Source: Afipia felis ATCC 53690
GTDB lineage: Bacteria > Pseudomonadota > Alphaproteobacteria > Rhizobiales > Xanthobacteraceae
Length of the DNA: 64,000 nt
Reading direction: 5' to 3'
Assembly: GCF_000314735.2 (NCBI RefSeq)
Contig: NZ_KB375270.1
Span: forward strand, 1,054,001 to 1,118,000
The notes under the pieces were generated by a model. It had not been told where the DNA came from. It was given only the letters and a program-made list of their open reading frames with translations, and did not search any database. Positions 16,125 through 27,896 of the stretch are shown here, piece by piece. How positions within the stretch are numbered: position 1 is the stretch's first letter; each line of letters opens with the position of its first letter. A program made the translations under genes and the position numbers.

Positions 16125-18425
16125 TTAAAGCAGGTTCGGCTGGTTCATGCGCTCCTGCGCCTCCACCACCGCCACGGCGGTCATGTTCAAGATGCCGCGC
16201 GCCGTTACGGACGGCGTCAGGATATGCGCAGGCTTCGCAGGACCGATCAGGATTGGCCCGACCGGCAGCGCACCGGAGAGTACCTTGATCATCTGGAAGG
16301 CGATGTTCGCCGCATCCAGGTTCGGCATGATCATGATGTTGGCCGAGCCTTCGACGCGTGAATGCGGAAGCACCAGCTTGCGGGTCACTTCCGACAGCGC
16401 GCTGTCGCCTTGCATTTCGCCATCCGCCTCGATCTCGGGATGCGAGTTCGCCAACAGTTCGGTGGCACGACGCATCTTGCGCGCCGATTCCGAGTCATGG
16501 CTGCCGAAATCGGAGTGCGACAGGAACGCGACACGCGGCTTGATGCCGAAGCGCTGCACATGCACTGCTGCAAGCGCGGCGATCTCCGCCAGTTCTTCCG
16601 CCGTGGGGTTCGGACGAATCTGCGTATCGGCGATGAAGTACGAGCCTTGATTGGTGATCAACAACGCCAGCGCCGAATAATCCGTCAGTTCGGGGCGGAT
16701 GCCGATGATTTCGCGAACCCGGCGCAGATGGCTCAGATAGCGGCCATCGACGCCGCACAGCATCGCGTCCGCCTCGCCGCGCTGAACCGCCAACGCTGCG
16801 ATCACGGTGGAGTTGGTGCGCACCAGCGTGCGCGCCGCGTCTGGCGTGATGCCGTGACGGCCGGCGATGTCGACGTAGCTCTGGACGTAGGAGCGATAGC
16901 GCGGATCGTCTTCCGGATTGATGAGTTCGAAATCCTCACCCGGCTTGATCGAGAATCCAGCGCGCTTCAAACGCGTCGTCACCACAGTGGGACGCCCGAC
17001 GAGGATCGGACGCGCGATCTTTTCCTCGATTACGGCCTGCGCGGCGCGCAGCACGCGTTCGTCCTCGCCTTCGGCGTAGATCACGCGCATCGGCTCCTTG
17101 CGGGCCTTGGCGAACACGGGCTTCATGATGAGGCCGGAGCGGAACGCAAAGCGGCCGAGCTGCTCCGCATAGGCGTCGAAGTCGGTGATCGGCCGCGTCG
17201 CCACGCCAGACTCCATTGCCGCCTTGGCGACAGCCGGTGCGACGCGCAGAATGATGCGAGGATCGAACGCGCCCGGGATCAGCGAGCCCGGTCCAAAACC
17301 GGTGGACTCCGAACCATCGAAGCCGCGCGTCACCACATCCGACGGCGGATCACGGGCAAGCTGCGCCAGTGCATCGACCGCCGCGCGCTTCATCTCTTCG
17401 TTGATCGCGGTCGCGCCGACATCGAGCGCGCCGCGGAAGATGAAGGGGAAGCACAGGACGTTGTTGACCTGGTTCGGGAAGTCCGAACGGCCGGTGCAGA
17501 TCATGGCATCGGGGCGCGCCTCGCGGGCCACATCCGGCATGATTTCCGGCGTCGGGTTTGCAAGCGCCATGATGAGCGGGCCTTCCGCCATCGTCTTCAG
17601 CATTTCCGGCGTCAGCACATTCGGGCCGGACAGACCGAGGAACACGTCCGCGCCGACAATCGACTCGCCCAGCGTGCGCTTGTCCGTCTTCTGCGCGTAG
17701 ATGGACTTCCATTTGTCCATCAGCGTATTGCGGCCCTCATAGACGAGGCCGTCGATGTCGTTGACCCAGATGTTCTCGCGCTTGGCGCCCATCGAGACGA
17801 GCAGGTTGAGACAGGCGAGCGCCGCCGCGCCCGCGCCCGCGGTCACGATCTTGATGTCTTCGAGCCTCTTGCCATTCAGCACCAGCGCGTTGCGGATGGC
17901 GGCGCAGACGATGATCGCGGTGCCATGCTGATCGTCATGGAAAACCGGGATCTTCATCTTGGCCTTGAGTTGCTCCTCGATCTCGAAGCACTCGGGAGCC
18001 TTGATGTCCTCGAGATTAATGCCGCCGAAGGTCGGCTCCAATGCGGCCACCGTGTCCACGACGTGCGGGACCGTGTGCGCATCGATCTCGATGTCGAACA
18101 CGTCGATGCCGGCGAACTTCTTGAACAGAACCGCCTTGCCTTCCATCACCGGCTTGGACGCCAGCGGGCCGATGTTGCCAAGGCCGAGGACCGCGGTGCC
18201 GTTGGTGACGACGGCGACGAGATTGGAGCGAATCGTGAGCGACGCCGCCTGCGCGGGATCGGCGGCGATCGTCTCGCAAGCCGCCGCAACGCCGGGCGTG
18301 TAGGCCAGAGCCAGGTCGCGCTGGTTGCCGAGTGGCTTGGTCGCCTGAATTTCAAACTTACCGGGACGCGGCAGGCGATGGTAGGCCAACGCTGCATTAC
18401 GCAATTCGTCCGACGAATTTCCCAT
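16125..18425 (-). CDS. maeB: NADP-type malic enzyme with C-terminal phosphotransacetylase-like domain
   Basis: A 766-residue protein from ATG 18425; the upstream extension to 18614 overlaps aspS and is not credible. The first ~430 residues are malic enzyme, with [17 protein letters not shown] and [10 protein letters not shown] in the active-site and nucleotide regions. The rest resembles phosphotransacetylase ([17 protein letters not shown] and the final GPAKPAHIL region). It decarboxylates malate to pyruvate. In rhizobial homologues the PTA part has no transacetylase activity and is thought to be regulatory. It supplies NADPH and pyruvate. It lies 47 bases downstream of aspS on the same strand. 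Confidence 0.95.
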   Translation of the reverse strand: MGNSSDELRNAALAYHRLPRPGKFEIQATKPLGNQRDLALAYTPGVAAACETIAADPAQAASLTIRSNLVAVVTNGTAVLGLGNIGPLASKPVMEGKAVLFKKFAGIDVFDIEIDAHTVPHVVDTVAALEPTFGGINLEDIKAPECFEIEEQLKAKMKIPVFHDDQHGTAIIVCAAIRNALVLNGKRLEDIKIVTAGAGAAALACLNLLVSMGAKRENIWVNDIDGLVYEGRNTLMDKWKSIYAQKTDKRTLGESIVGADVFLGLSGPNVLTPEMLKTMAEGPLIMALANPTPEIMPDVAREARPDAMICTGRSDFPNQVNNVLCFPFIFRGALDVGATAINEEMKRAAVDALAQLARDPPSDVVTRGFDGSESTGFGPGSLIPGAFDPRIILRVAPAVAKAAMESGVATRPITDFDAYAEQLGRFAFRSGLIMKPVFAKARKEPMRVIYAEGEDERVLRAAQAVIEEKIARPILVGRPTVVTTRLKRAGFSIKPGEDFELINPEDDPRYRSYVQSYVDIAGRHGITPDAARTLVRTNSTVIAALAVQRGEADAMLCGVDGRYLSHLRRVREIIGIRPELTDYSALALLITNQGSYFIADTQIRPNPTAEELAEIAALAAVHVQRFGIKPRVAFLSHSDFGSHDSESARKMRRATELLANSHPEIEADGEMQGDSALSEVTRKLVLPHSRVEGSANIMIMPNLDAANIAFQMIKVLSGALPVGPILIGPAKPAHILTPSVTARGILNMTAVAVVEAQERMNQPNLL

Positions 18426-18472
18426 TTCTGAAGCCAATGCTTTCCGCCGATGTGGTCTCGGCGCTCCCTCGA

Positions 18473-20245
18473 TCAGTTTTGTGGAAGGTTGAGCCTGATG
18501 TGCAGTTCGCGCAACTGTTTGGTGGTGACGTCCGACGGCGCGCCCATCAGCAAGTCTTCTGCGCGCTGGTTCATCGGGAACAGCGAGATTTCGCGCAGGT
18601 TGTTGGTGCCGCACAACAGCATGACGATACGATCCACGCCGGCGGCCATACCGCCGTGCGGGGGAGCACCATACTGGAAGGCGCGGTACATGCCGCCGAA
18701 GCGCTCGACGACGGTCTCTTCGCCATAGCCCGCGATCTCGAACGCCTTCACCATCGCCTGGGGCTTGTGGTTACGGATGCCACCCGAGGCGATCTCGTAT
18801 CCGTTGCAGGCGATGTCGTACTGGAATGCCTTGATGGTGAGCGGGTCTTGCGTCTGCAAGGCTTCAAGGCCGCCCTGCGGCATCGAGAACGGATTGTGAG
18901 AGAAGTCGACTTTCTTCTCTTCCTCATTGTACTCGTACATCGGGAAGTCGACGATCCAGGCCAGCTCGAACCGGTCTTTGTCGATCAGATTCAATTCCTC
19001 GCCGAGCCTGGTGCGGGCGAGACCTGCGAACTTCCAGAACTTCTGCGGATCACCGGCAACGAAGAAGGCCGCATCGCCCTCCTTCAAACCGAGTTGCTCG
19101 CGGATCGCAGCGGTCCGTTCGGGGCCGATGTTGTTGGCGAGCGGGCCCGCGCCTTCGCCGCCCTCGCGCCACATAATGTAGCCGAGACCCGGCTGGCCCT
19201 CGCCCTGTGCCCACGAGTTCATGCGGTCGCAAAACGCGCGGCTGCCGCCTGCGGGACCGGGGATCGCCCAGACCTCATTGCCTGCCTGCTCCAGCATGCG
19301 GGCGAACACTTTGAAGCCGGAGCCGCGGAAGTGCTCCGACACGTCCTGCATGATGAGCGGATTGCGCAGGTCCGGCTTGTCGGTGCCGTATTTGCGCAAG
19401 CTTTCGGCGAACGGAATACGCGGCCAGTTCTTCGTCACCGGCTTGCCGTTGGCAAAGTCCTCGAACACGCCGGTGATGACCGGCTCCATCGCAGCAAAAA
19501 CATCCTCTTGCGTGACGAAGCTCATCTCGAGATCGAGCTGATAGAATTCGCCCGGCAGGCGGTCGGCTCGCGGGTCCTCGTCGCGGAAGCAAGGCGCGAT
19601 CTGAAAGTAACGATCGAAGCCCGACATCATCAGGAGCTGCTTATACTGCTGCGGCGCCTGCGGGAGCGCGTAGAACTTCCCGGCATGGATGCGGGACGGC
19701 ACCAGGAAGTCGCGCGCACCTTCCGGCGAGGATGCAGTCAGGATCGGCGTCTGGAATTCGAAGAAGCCCTCCTTCTTCATCCGTGCCCGCATGGAATCAA
19801 TGATTTGACCGCGGGTCATGATGTTCTGGTGGAGCTTCTCGCGGCGCAGATCGAGGAAGCGATATTTCAGCCTGACCTCTTCCGGGTATTCCAGATCGCC
19901 GAACACCGGCAGCGGCAACTCAGCGGCTTCGCCCAGCACTTCGATGTCGGCGATGAATACCTCAACGCTGCCGGTCGGCAGGTCGGGATTGTCGGTGCCC
20001 TCGGGGCGACGGCGAACCTTGCCTTCGATCTTCACCACCCACTCGGAACGCAACTTTTCCGCCTGCTTGAACGCCTTGGAATCCGGATCGATGACGCATT
20101 GCGTCATGCCGTAATGGTCGCGCAGGTCGATAAACAGCAGACCGCCGTGATCGCGGATGCGATGGCACCAGCCCGACAGGCGAACGTTGGAGTCGATGTC
20201 GCTCTCGCGGAGCGCGCCGCAGGTATGGGACCGGTAGCGATGCAT
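18473..20245 (-). CDS. aspS: Aspartate-tRNA ligase
   Basis: A 590-residue class II aminoacyl-tRNA synthetase. The N-terminal OB-fold anticodon-binding domain ([22 protein letters not shown] type) is followed by the class II motif region FLDLRRE, catalytic core, the bacterial GAD insertion domain in the middle, and motif 3 near [11 protein letters not shown] close to the C-terminus. It charges tRNA-Asp. Many alphaproteobacterial AspRS are non-discriminating and also charge tRNA-Asn, but I cannot decide this by eye. Starts at ATG 20245. Confidence 0.97.
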   Translation of the reverse strand: MHRYRSHTCGALRESDIDSNVRLSGWCHRIRDHGGLLFIDLRDHYGMTQCVIDPDSKAFKQAEKLRSEWVVKIEGKVRRRPEGTDNPDLPTGSVEVFIADIEVLGEAAELPLPVFGDLEYPEEVRLKYRFLDLRREKLHQNIMTRGQIIDSMRARMKKEGFFEFQTPILTASSPEGARDFLVPSRIHAGKFYALPQAPQQYKQLLMMSGFDRYFQIAPCFRDEDPRADRLPGEFYQLDLEMSFVTQEDVFAAMEPVITGVFEDFANGKPVTKNWPRIPFAESLRKYGTDKPDLRNPLIMQDVSEHFRGSGFKVFARMLEQAGNEVWAIPGPAGGSRAFCDRMNSWAQGEGQPGLGYIMWREGGEGAGPLANNIGPERTAAIREQLGLKEGDAAFFVAGDPQKFWKFAGLARTRLGEELNLIDKDRFELAWIVDFPMYEYNEEEKKVDFSHNPFSMPQGGLEALQTQDPLTIKAFQYDIACNGYEIASGGIRNHKPQAMVKAFEIAGYGEETVVERFGGMYRAFQYGAPPHGGMAAGVDRIVMLLCGTNNLREISLFPMNQRAEDLLMGAPSDVTTKQLRELHIRLNLPQN

Positions 20246-20841
20246 GGAAATCCTGAAAAAGGCTTCTGACGGAGAATCGGAAAAGCGCGGGCGAGCCGCG
20301 TGTGGCAGGGTTTACCCGAGCCGGGTTCACCGGGCAACCGACGGATCACCGAAAGCGGGGGCAAATCGGCCTAAAAGGCCAGTAAAAACAACACAAAATA
20401 TCACCACCTGAAAACCCGGCCAAGCTCCAGCCCCGAACGCCTGCCGGTACCTCGCGGGGGCAGACCGGCCCCTCCCAGCGGGCAGCGGATGCCGGAAACA
20501 GCACGCCGCCTTGGCCAGCCCGCCCCGAAGCGCCACGCGACGCCCCAGCCGAGCCGTTGCGGGGGGCACGATGTCCGGCTGGCGCCGATCGTCCTGCCGC
20601 GGCAGTTTCAGGAATGATCGTACGATGAGTTTCGAAACTTTCCGCCATCGCCTGCTGCGTGCACCGCAGAATTGAATGTGGAGACGCTGCTTGATCCCTC
20701 GCAGAACAACATCTCGACGCACATGCAACATTCACGCCCGGTTGACGAGGCCGTCTCAGATTGCTTGAAAAACAGATCAAAATTCGGCCGGCCGCCCAAA
20801 CCGGGCGCGACATCCGGCCCGGGAACGTTTATGCAGCACAC
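20246..20841. other. 596-bp region between aspS and rnd without a supported gene
   Basis: This divergent spacer is GC-rich with several overlapping open frames on the minus strand (for example 20327-20731 and 20346-20813). Their translations are Arg/Ala/Pro-rich and lack family features, so I do not call them. It should hold the promoters of aspS and rnd. No clear sigma-70 pair, tRNA or hairpin terminator was found. Confidence 0.5.
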
Positions 20842-21990
20842 ATGGAATTAATTACCACCACCGAGCAACTGGCCGCTGCCTGTACGCGGCTCGCCAAACA
20901 TCCGTTCGTCACCGTCGACACCGAGTTTCTTCGCGAGACGACATACTACCCCCTGCTCTGCGTCGTGCAGCTCGCCAGTTCCGACGAAGGCGTGGTGGTG
21001 GACGCGCTCGCCGAGGGCATCGACCTGAAACCTTTCTTCGACCTCATGGCCGACGAGAAGGTTTTGAAGGTTTTCCATGCCGCGCGGCAGGACATCGAGA
21101 TCATCTGGCATTTGGCCGGGATCGTCCCGCATCCGGTGTTCGATACGCAAATCGCCGCGATGGTGCTCGGTTATGGCGACAGCATCGCCTACGACCAACT
21201 CGTCAGCCGCATCACCGGCCACAAGATCGACAAGACCCACCGCTTCACCGATTGGTCGCGTCGCCCACTGACGAAGGAACAGAGTGCCTACGCGCTCGCC
21301 GACGTCACTCATCTGCGCGACGTCTTCATCGCGCTCGATGCCGACCTCAAGAAGCGCAAGCGAGCCGACTGGGTCAGCGAGGAGATGGAAGTCCTCACCT
21401 CACCCTCCACCTACAACGCGCCGCCAGAGCGCGCGTGGGAGCGCCTCAAGACCCGCGTACGCAAGCCGCGCGAACTGGCCGTGCTGATCGAGGTCGCCGC
21501 GTGGCGCGAACGCGAGGCGCAGACCCGCGATGTGCCGCGTTCACGCGTGCTCAAAGACGACGCCATTGGCGATATCGCCACCCATGCGCCGACGACGCTG
21601 GAAAAGCTCGCGCACCTGCGCTCGCTGCCGAAGGGCTTTGACCGCTCGCGCTGGGGGCAGGACATTGTCGAAGCGATCAGGCGCGGCGTCGACCGCGATC
21701 CCGCGACGCTGCCCAAGCTCGACAAGCCACGTGGTAACAATAATGGTGCGGCCACCGTCGAACTTTTAAAAGTGCTGCTGCGGATGACTTCCGAGAAGCA
21801 TGCCGTGGCAAGCAAGGTGATCGCGACGGTGGACGATCTCGAACAGATCGCCGCAGACGACGAAGCTGATGTTGCCGCCCTGCACGGCTGGCGGCGGGAA
21901 TTGTTCGGCGAATCCGCGCTCGCGCTCAAGCACGGCAAGCTTGCGCTCGCGATCGAAAAAGGCCGGGTGATCAGCGCCGAGCGCAAATAG
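20842..21990 (+). CDS. rnd: Ribonuclease D
   Basis: A 382-residue DEDDy exonuclease from ATG 20842, the conserved start ([10 protein letters not shown]). Catalytic residues are D26 and E28 (VDTEF), D84 (AARQD), Y150 and D154 (YALAD). An HRDC domain follows at about 210-290, then a C-terminal helical part. It trims 3' ends of tRNA precursors and other structured RNAs. It is divergent from aspS and convergent with the gene at 22011-23144 (20-base gap). Length matches the family. Confidence 0.95.
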   Translation: MELITTTEQLAAACTRLAKHPFVTVDTEFLRETTYYPLLCVVQLASSDEGVVVDALAEGIDLKPFFDLMADEKVLKVFHAARQDIEIIWHLAGIVPHPVFDTQIAAMVLGYGDSIAYDQLVSRITGHKIDKTHRFTDWSRRPLTKEQSAYALADVTHLRDVFIALDADLKKRKRADWVSEEMEVLTSPSTYNAPPERAWERLKTRVRKPRELAVLIEVAAWREREAQTRDVPRSRVLKDDAIGDIATHAPTTLEKLAHLRSLPKGFDRSRWGQDIVEAIRRGVDRDPATLPKLDKPRGNNNGAATVELLKVLLRMTSEKHAVASKVIATVDDLEQIAADDEADVAALHGWRRELFGESALALKHGKLALAIEKGRVISAERK

Positions 21991-22010
21991 TCCCGTATTA
22001 TAGACTCGCG

Positions 22011-23144
22011 TTAAAGATACGACGCCAGCGTGTTCTGCACCGACTGCTGGGTCTTGTAGCTTGCCAGCACGCGGTTGGTGACGGTGTCCGAGACACCCAG
22101 CACGGTTTTCTCCTCTGCGCTCATGTTGTTGTAGGTCTGCATCAGGCCCAGCGCACCGGTCGAGCTTGAATTATTGCTGCTGTTCGCGCTCGGAAACAGC
22201 GCGTTGTACATCGACGTTCGCGTGCGCTGATTGAGTTCCTGCTTCGCCGCATAGATTTCATCGCTGGAGAAAGACGAATCCGGATTGAGCACGATGGTCG
22301 CAAGCGTCCGGTTGTCGAAATTGGTGAAATCGACGTGCTGCCCAGACTGCGCCGAATTGAACACAAGCGTGCTGCCGCTATCCCTGGCCTTGCCGATCTG
22401 ATCGTCGAGCATTGCGCGGGCATTGGCCGCCACCTGCGAAGTCGTCGCATCGGAGCCGAGTTGGGTGATGCCGCTGCTCGGCGCATTGAGCAACGCCGCG
22501 ACCGGATCGTTCGTATCGCCTGTATTAGGCGCCTTTCCGAAACTGGCCTTGGCCGCCGCCAGTCCGTTCGTCACGGCGAGCTTCTGCGCTTTCCACGTCG
22601 TGCTCGCCTTCTCGCCGTCGCTGGCCTGATCGAGATAATCGGACGCTGCCTGATAGAGGCTCGCATAGTCCCCGGTGTGACGGGCAACAACAACGCGGGG
22701 CGCCATCGCGTTGTTGAAACGGGCCTGTAACTCACTCGTCGCGGCGCTGCTTTCGTCCGACGTGAAAAGACCGCTGGTGTTGGAGGCTACCGCAGACAGC
22801 GTTGCACGGCTTTGCGAGCTGAGATCAACGGCAACCTTGCCATCGAGCATCGCCGACGAAATGCCGAGCGATTTATACTGGGAATCGAACCAGGCGCGCG
22901 CATTCGTAGCCAGCGTGGCTGGCGTCACATCCGCCGCGGTGTCGCCCGTTGCAGCGGCCGTATCCTGCATGCTGGCAAGATAATTCTTCGCGGCATCCGA
23001 CAAGGTCACGTTCGTCGAGGCGAATGGCGACGAATCAGATGCCTGCTCATCCAGAACCTGCGCGAGGCTCGGTTGCGTCGCCGTCGCATATCCCTGCGAT
23101 GCGGAGTTGAGCAGCGATGGCGAATAGGCACCGATGGTGGTCAT
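22011..23144 (-). CDS. Ala/Ser/Thr-rich protein of unknown function (377 aa)
   Basis: Starts at ATG 23144 behind a GGAG element. It has no classical signal peptide, no membrane helix and no cysteine that I can see. It begins MTTIGAYSPSLLNSASQGY and has VTLSDAAKNYLASM near residue 50. Three 'ARAWFDSQY / ARAMLDDQI' type segments suggest weak internal repetition. The composition (Ala, Ser, Thr, Asp, Gln; few basic residues) is like that of exported or flagellum-associated alphaproteobacterial proteins, but I recognise no family. It sits between rnd and ppx, with no clear functional link. Confidence 0.75.
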   Translation of the reverse strand: MTTIGAYSPSLLNSASQGYATATQPSLAQVLDEQASDSSPFASTNVTLSDAAKNYLASMQDTAAATGDTAADVTPATLATNARAWFDSQYKSLGISSAMLDGKVAVDLSSQSRATLSAVASNTSGLFTSDESSAATSELQARFNNAMAPRVVVARHTGDYASLYQAASDYLDQASDGEKASTTWKAQKLAVTNGLAAAKASFGKAPNTGDTNDPVAALLNAPSSGITQLGSDATTSQVAANARAMLDDQIGKARDSGSTLVFNSAQSGQHVDFTNFDNRTLATIVLNPDSSFSSDEIYAAKQELNQRTRTSMYNALFPSANSSNNSSSTGALGLMQTYNNMSAEEKTVLGVSDTVTNRVLASYKTQQSVQNTLASYL

Positions 23145-23291
23145 GGCAGGCTCCGGGAAGCCGTTGTGGCTCACGGAAAGCGGTGCAGGAGTCGTGCCAC
23201 GTCCACGACTGGAGATTCAGGAGAATTTCGGAGATATTGAGTGCGCACAGGTGCAGAAGCGACCGGGTCCGGCAAAATCTGCCGGTCCTTT

Positions 23292-24899
23292 TCAGCGCAC
23301 TTCGAGCGTTCCGCTGCGCCCCACAAGCCGCGCGAGCTGCTTGAAACGGTTCGCGATGCGATCCCCGGCCAGGCTGGCCAGCCGCCGATCGAACGACAGA
23401 ACGAGTTTGCGCTCCCGGGCCCTGAAATGCGTCGCGGGCAATACGCCCGGATGCGCCGCCGAAACCAGATGCCCGACGCGCAACATCTGCCCGACGACCC
23501 GCGCCCGCTCGATCATCGCCGGGGACAGAAGTACGCTTAGTCCGGTACGCGGCTGGTTCTTTTCACCAATGCCCGCATAGCGGAAATAAACCGCAAGCGC
23601 GAGGAACACGCGCTCCTCGTGGCTCGCCGCACCGAAATTGCCGTTGGCGATGACATGCAGCGTCTCGTCGCCACGATAATCGGGATGCGCGCGCCAGCCG
23701 AGATCGGACAGAAAACACGCGGCATGACGAAGCCGCCTCTCCTCTGGGCTTTCCTTGACCTTCGCGATCCTGACAAAACGGTCGGTCCAGTCGATCAGAT
23801 CGTCGGCATGGCGCGGCGCACGTGAACGCAGATTGTTCATATGCCGCGCGGTCGAAAGCAGGCCGTCGTCCCGGCGGACGTGCTCGGGCAGCATCTCGAA
23901 CAAAAGGCCTTCGCGGACGCCGAAGCTTGAGAACGTGATCGTCGAGGGCTGCGCCGTCAGGATGATGTATTCGAGCACGAGCGCCGCATAAGCGAGCAGC
24001 GGGCGACGGGCTTCCGTCACCGTCTCGACGTCGGCGAGCATGTTGTTCGATACAAGCTTGCGCAGGCGGCGGGCGAAATCGAGCGCGCTCGCAGCCGTCA
24101 GCGTGTAACCGTGCATCACCCGCAGCGGATAACCGCTCTGGAGAATGTGGATACGCGCGAGCGCGCGCCATGTGCCGCCGACTGCATAGAAGGTGCGTCC
24201 CTTGCCTTCCAGCAACTGCGGCACGTCGGCAAGTTTGGTGCGTACGATCCGCACAGCCTTTTTGATCGATTTTTGCGAAGAGTCCTGCAGCGCAAGCCCG
24301 CCGAGCGGCAGCGTCACACCCGCACTCACGCGATGGCCGCGTACGTCGATCAGTTCCAGCGAACCGCCGCCGAGGTCGCCGACGATGCCGTCCGGCTTGT
24401 GCACGCCCGACACCACGCCGAGCGCGGACAGCTTGGCCTCGCGACCACCCGAGAGAACTTCGATCTCGACGCCGCAGATGCGTTCCGCCTTGGCGATGAA
24501 ATCCGGGCCGTTGGTTGCATCGCGACAGGCGGCAGTGGCGATGGCATAAACGCGCCCCACCTTCATCAGCTTGATGAGAGCATGAAACCGCCGCAGTGCG
24601 ACCAGCGCCTTCGCAACTTCGCTTTCGCCGAGCAGGCCCGTCGTCTGCACAGCGCGCCCGAGCCCGCAGAGAACCTTCTCGTTGAAGATCGGCGCGAGGC
24701 TGCGCGTCAATTCCTCATAGACGACGAGACGCACCGAGTTCGAGCCGATGTCGATGACGCCGACCGTTTTCTCTTTCGACCTGCGATGCTTCGACAAGTG
24801 CGGCCGCAACGCGTGCGACCGCACGGCAGAGCCAGCCGTATCAGCGCTTCGAGCGGCGCGTGAGCCTGCGCGGCGATGATTCTTTGAGGGATTTTCCAC
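23292..24899 (-). CDS. ppx: Ppx/GppA exopolyphosphatase family protein
   Basis: A 535-residue ASKHA-fold phosphatase. The phosphate-1 motif is [17 protein letters not shown] (about 46-62) and the phosphate-2 region [16 protein letters not shown] follows. It hydrolyses polyphosphate or pppGpp. The first ~45 residues are basic, low-complexity and absent from typical members. The ATG at 24899 overlaps the end of ppk by 59 bases, so an internal GTG or TTG start (residues 26 or 35) that still precedes the domain is possible. It is the last gene of the ppk operon, so synthesis and breakdown of polyphosphate are coexpressed. Confidence 0.93.
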   Translation of the reverse strand: MENPSKNHRRAGSRAARSADTAGSAVRSHALRPHLSKHRRSKEKTVGVIDIGSNSVRLVVYEELTRSLAPIFNEKVLCGLGRAVQTTGLLGESEVAKALVALRRFHALIKLMKVGRVYAIATAACRDATNGPDFIAKAERICGVEIEVLSGGREAKLSALGVVSGVHKPDGIVGDLGGGSLELIDVRGHRVSAGVTLPLGGLALQDSSQKSIKKAVRIVRTKLADVPQLLEGKGRTFYAVGGTWRALARIHILQSGYPLRVMHGYTLTAASALDFARRLRKLVSNNMLADVETVTEARRPLLAYAALVLEYIILTAQPSTITFSSFGVREGLLFEMLPEHVRRDDGLLSTARHMNNLRSRAPRHADDLIDWTDRFVRIAKVKESPEERRLRHAACFLSDLGWRAHPDYRGDETLHVIANGNFGAASHEERVFLALAVYFRYAGIGEKNQPRTGLSVLLSPAMIERARVVGQMLRVGHLVSAAHPGVLPATHFRARERKLVLSFDRRLASLAGDRIANRFKQLARLVGRSGTLEVR

Positions 24900-27027
24900 G
24901 GCCGGACAGACTCGGATTCGTCATGAAGTATTTATGCACGTTGAAAGGTTCCTCACCCTTCCCGGCCTTCATACGCGTTGACGATCCATCCGGCAACAAC
25001 TGCCAGCTCTGCTCATTGTCCTCCAGGTTCGCCACCATGATCTGGTCGAGAACCTGCGAATGGACGGTAGGATTCTGCAGCGGGCACAACACTTCCACAC
25101 GGCGATCGAGATTGCGCGGCATCATATCGGCGGACGAAATATACACAGCCGCCTTCACGCTGGGCAGGCCGTGACCCATTCCGAAACAATAGATGCGGCC
25201 GTGTTCCAGGAAGCGACCGATGATCGACTTGACCCGGATGTTCTCCGACAACCCCGGCATACCCGGGCGCAGGCAGCAAATGCCTCGCACCACGAGGTCA
25301 ATCGAAACGCCTGCCTGGGAGGCTGCATAAAGCGCATCGATAATGTCGGGATCGACCAGCGCATTCATCTTCATCCAGATCGCCGCAGGCTTGCCGTGGC
25401 GCGCGAAGTTCGCCTCCGCCTCGATATGTTCGAGAATCCGCTTGCGCAGCGTCAGCGGCGACACCGCCATCTTCTCGATATCGACAGGTTCGGCATAGCC
25501 GGTGATGAAATTGAAAACCCGCGCGGCGTCGCGCGCGATCACCGGATCGGACGTGAAGTACGACAGGTCGGTATAGATGCGCGCCGTCACGGGGTGATAG
25601 TTGCCAGTGCCGGTGTGGACATAGGTGGTGAGCCCACCGCCCTCGCGTCGCACGACGAAGGACAGTTTCGCGTGGGTCTTGAGTTCAAGGAAGCCGTAGA
25701 CGACCTGCACGCCCGCGCGCTCGAGATTGCGCGCCCAGCGAATGTTGGCCTCCTCATCGAAGCGCGCCTTCAGTTCAACCAGCGCGGTGACGGACTTGCC
25801 CGCCTCCGCCGCTTCCGCGAGCGCCCGCACGATCGGTGAATCGCGCGAGGTACGATAAAGCGTCTGCTTGATCGCCACGACGTCCGGGTCGCGCGCCGCC
25901 TGCTGCAGGAACTGCACGACGATGTCGAACGACTCGTAAGGATGATGGACGATCAGATCCTTCTGCCGGATCGCCGCGAAAATATCGCCACCATGGTCAC
26001 GGACGCGCTCGGGATGACGCGGCACATAGGGCGTGAATTCGAGGTCGGGCCGGTCGACGCGCGTGAGCTGCGATAGCTCGTTCATCGCCAGCACGCCGTC
26101 CACCAGCAGCACGTCGTCGTCGGGCGTGGACAGCGCGCGCTGCACGAAGGCGCGCAGGTCTTCCGGCATCGCCGCTTCCATCTCAAGGCGGATCACCGAG
26201 CCGCGGCGGCGGCGTTTCAGAGCCGTCTCGAACAGGCGGACAAGGTCCTCGGCCTCTTCCTCGATTTCGAGTTCGGAGTCGCGGATGATGCGGAACGCGC
26301 CTCGGCCGCTGACGGTGTAGCCCGGGAACAAGCGGCCAATGAACAGGCTCGTCACCTGCTCGATCGTGATCATGCGCACCACGCCATCGTCACCGGACGG
26401 CAGGCGGATGAAACGGTCGATCTTCACTGGCAGGCGGATCAGTGCGTTCATCGCCTTGCCGTCCGACTTGCGGACAAGGTGCAGCGCGATGGTGAAGCCG
26501 AGGTTGGAAAGAAACGGAAACGGATGCGCCGGATCGATCGCGAGCGGCGTCAGCAGCGGGAAGATGTGATGGAGGAAATGCTCCTCGATCCACTTGGTCT
26601 CTGATTTGGTGACATCGCGCCCTTCCACCAGCACGATTCCGGCATCCACCAATATCTTGTGCAGGTCGCGCCAGATCGCCTGCTGATCGGTGGCGAGCGT
26701 GGAGACAGTCTTGTTGATGAGGTGCAGTTGTTCCGTCGGCGTGAGGCCATCGGGGCTGCGCTCGGCGACGCCTTCCCGGATCTGCGCTTTCAGGCCCGCG
26801 ACGCGGACCATGAAGAACTCGTCCAGATTGTTGGCGGAAATCGACAGAAACCGAACCCGCTCCAGTACCGGATGATCGGTATTGACCGCCTCTTCCAGCA
26901 CCCGGCGATTGAAGTGAAGCCAGGACAATTCCCGGTTGATGAAACGCTCGGGGCTCTCGGCAACATCCGAACGCACAGGCTCAATCGTATTTTCGCTTTT
27001 AATTACAGATGCTTCAACCGCGTCCAT
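24841..27027 (-). CDS. ppk: Polyphosphate kinase (PPK1)
   Basis: A 728-residue PPK1. The domain order is N ([17 protein letters not shown] at 31-47), H, C1 and C2. The autophosphorylated His is H471 in HTGTGNYHP. It reversibly transfers ATP gamma-phosphate to polyphosphate, peripheral to the inner membrane. Length and motifs are standard. It is downstream of hdaA (171-base gap) and overlaps ppx. Starts at ATG 27027. Phosphate-starvation control is known for the family elsewhere, but no Pho box was identified here. Confidence 0.96.
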   Translation of the reverse strand: MDAVEASVIKSENTIEPVRSDVAESPERFINRELSWLHFNRRVLEEAVNTDHPVLERVRFLSISANNLDEFFMVRVAGLKAQIREGVAERSPDGLTPTEQLHLINKTVSTLATDQQAIWRDLHKILVDAGIVLVEGRDVTKSETKWIEEHFLHHIFPLLTPLAIDPAHPFPFLSNLGFTIALHLVRKSDGKAMNALIRLPVKIDRFIRLPSGDDGVVRMITIEQVTSLFIGRLFPGYTVSGRGAFRIIRDSELEIEEEAEDLVRLFETALKRRRRGSVIRLEMEAAMPEDLRAFVQRALSTPDDDVLLVDGVLAMNELSQLTRVDRPDLEFTPYVPRHPERVRDHGGDIFAAIRQKDLIVHHPYESFDIVVQFLQQAARDPDVVAIKQTLYRTSRDSPIVRALAEAAEAGKSVTALVELKARFDEEANIRWARNLERAGVQVVYGFLELKTHAKLSFVVRREGGGLTTYVHTGTGNYHPVTARIYTDLSYFTSDPVIARDAARVFNFITGYAEPVDIEKMAVSPLTLRKRILEHIEAEANFARHGKPAAIWMKMNALVDPDIIDALYAASQAGVSIDLVVRGICCLRPGMPGLSENIRVKSIIGRFLEHGRIYCFGMGHGLPSVKAAVYISSADMMPRNLDRRVEVLCPLQNPTVHSQVLDQIMVANLEDNEQSWQLLPDGSSTRMKAGKGEEPFNVHKYFMTNPSLSGRGKSLKESSPRRLTRRSKR

Positions 27028-27198
27028 GATCTAACCTGTTAAGACTCAGAGCGACTCTCGTCCATCATCGGCAAAGCACATGACCATTCAATGACAGGAT
27101 CGTTCCGCCCGTCAATTGGACGCAGCAACCGGTCGATACCCTTGAAAATCAGGGTATTTGACGTTTGTCAGCGAAGACTTAAGGCGCTGGCAGCAGCT

Positions 27199-27888
27199 TC
27201 AAAACGGCAATGAGCCCTGCCCGCGAAACAGCGCCGACGCGAGCGCGCGGGTGACAGGACGGCGCTGCCGCAGCGCCTCCGCATCGAGCATTTCGACAGC
27301 CTGACGGGCAGCCACGAACGACCGCTCGATATGGGTGGCGAGATAGCCCACCACCCCCTCGTCGACCGTCATCTGCCGGTCGGCACAGAACTTCACCAGC
27401 AAAGCCCGCAGCAACTGATCGTCCGGGGGTTCGACGCTTACCACCGGAATGGCCCGTAACCGCGATCCCGCATCGCGCAATTCGACCTCGAACGACGCCG
27501 GCGCCGTCCGCGCCGTCATCAGCACGAACGCATTGGTCTCCCGCGCGAGATTGAGGAGATGGAAAATCGCGCGCTCATCGAAGCTGCCCGGCTCCAGATG
27601 CTCCACCACCAGCGCGCCGGTCGCGAGCGAGGCCGGAACCTCCCCCGGTGTCAGCGCATGCGCTGCGATGATCCGCGCGCCGGAGATCGACGCCCAGATC
27701 GCCGCGAGATGGCTCTTGCCGCAGCCTTCCGGCCCGACCAGCATCATCACGCGGTTCGACCAGTCCGGCCAACGCTCCACCAGCGCAAGCGCCTGCGCGT
27801 TGCTCGGCCCTTCGAGATAATCGTCGCGCGACAGACTTTCCGCATGCGGCAGTTCGAGCGCAAGTTGGCGAGGTGGCGTGCGGGCCAT
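27199..27888 (-). CDS. hdaA: DnaA-related regulatory protein HdaA
   Basis: A 229-residue AAA+ protein from ATG 27888. The N-terminus carries QLALEL (8-13), matching the sliding-clamp-binding motif of Hda proteins. Walker A is GPEGCGKS (52-59). It has the DnaA-like ATPase core but lacks the C-terminal DNA-binding helix-turn-helix. Hda/HdaA stimulates DnaA-ATP hydrolysis at the clamp and so limits initiation of replication; in Caulobacter it is essential. It follows the phosphatidyltransferase gene by 8 bases, so they form an operon. Confidence 0.9.
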   Translation of the reverse strand: MARTPPRQLALELPHAESLSRDDYLEGPSNAQALALVERWPDWSNRVMMLVGPEGCGKSHLAAIWASISGARIIAAHALTPGEVPASLATGALVVEHLEPGSFDERAIFHLLNLARETNAFVLMTARTAPASFEVELRDAGSRLRAIPVVSVEPPDDQLLRALLVKFCADRQMTVDEGVVGYLATHIERSFVAARQAVEMLDAEALRQRRPVTRALASALFRGQGSLPF

Positions 27889-27896
27889 CGGCGTAC

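Noticed and set aside
16362..18431. A 689-residue open frame opposite maeB
   Set aside because: Same signature of a GC-skew shadow. The malic enzyme on the other strand is full length with intact motifs.
20327..20813. Overlapping ORFs of 134 and 155 residues before rnd
   Set aside because: No ribosome site, no recognisable features and unlikely composition; probably chance in GC-rich DNA.
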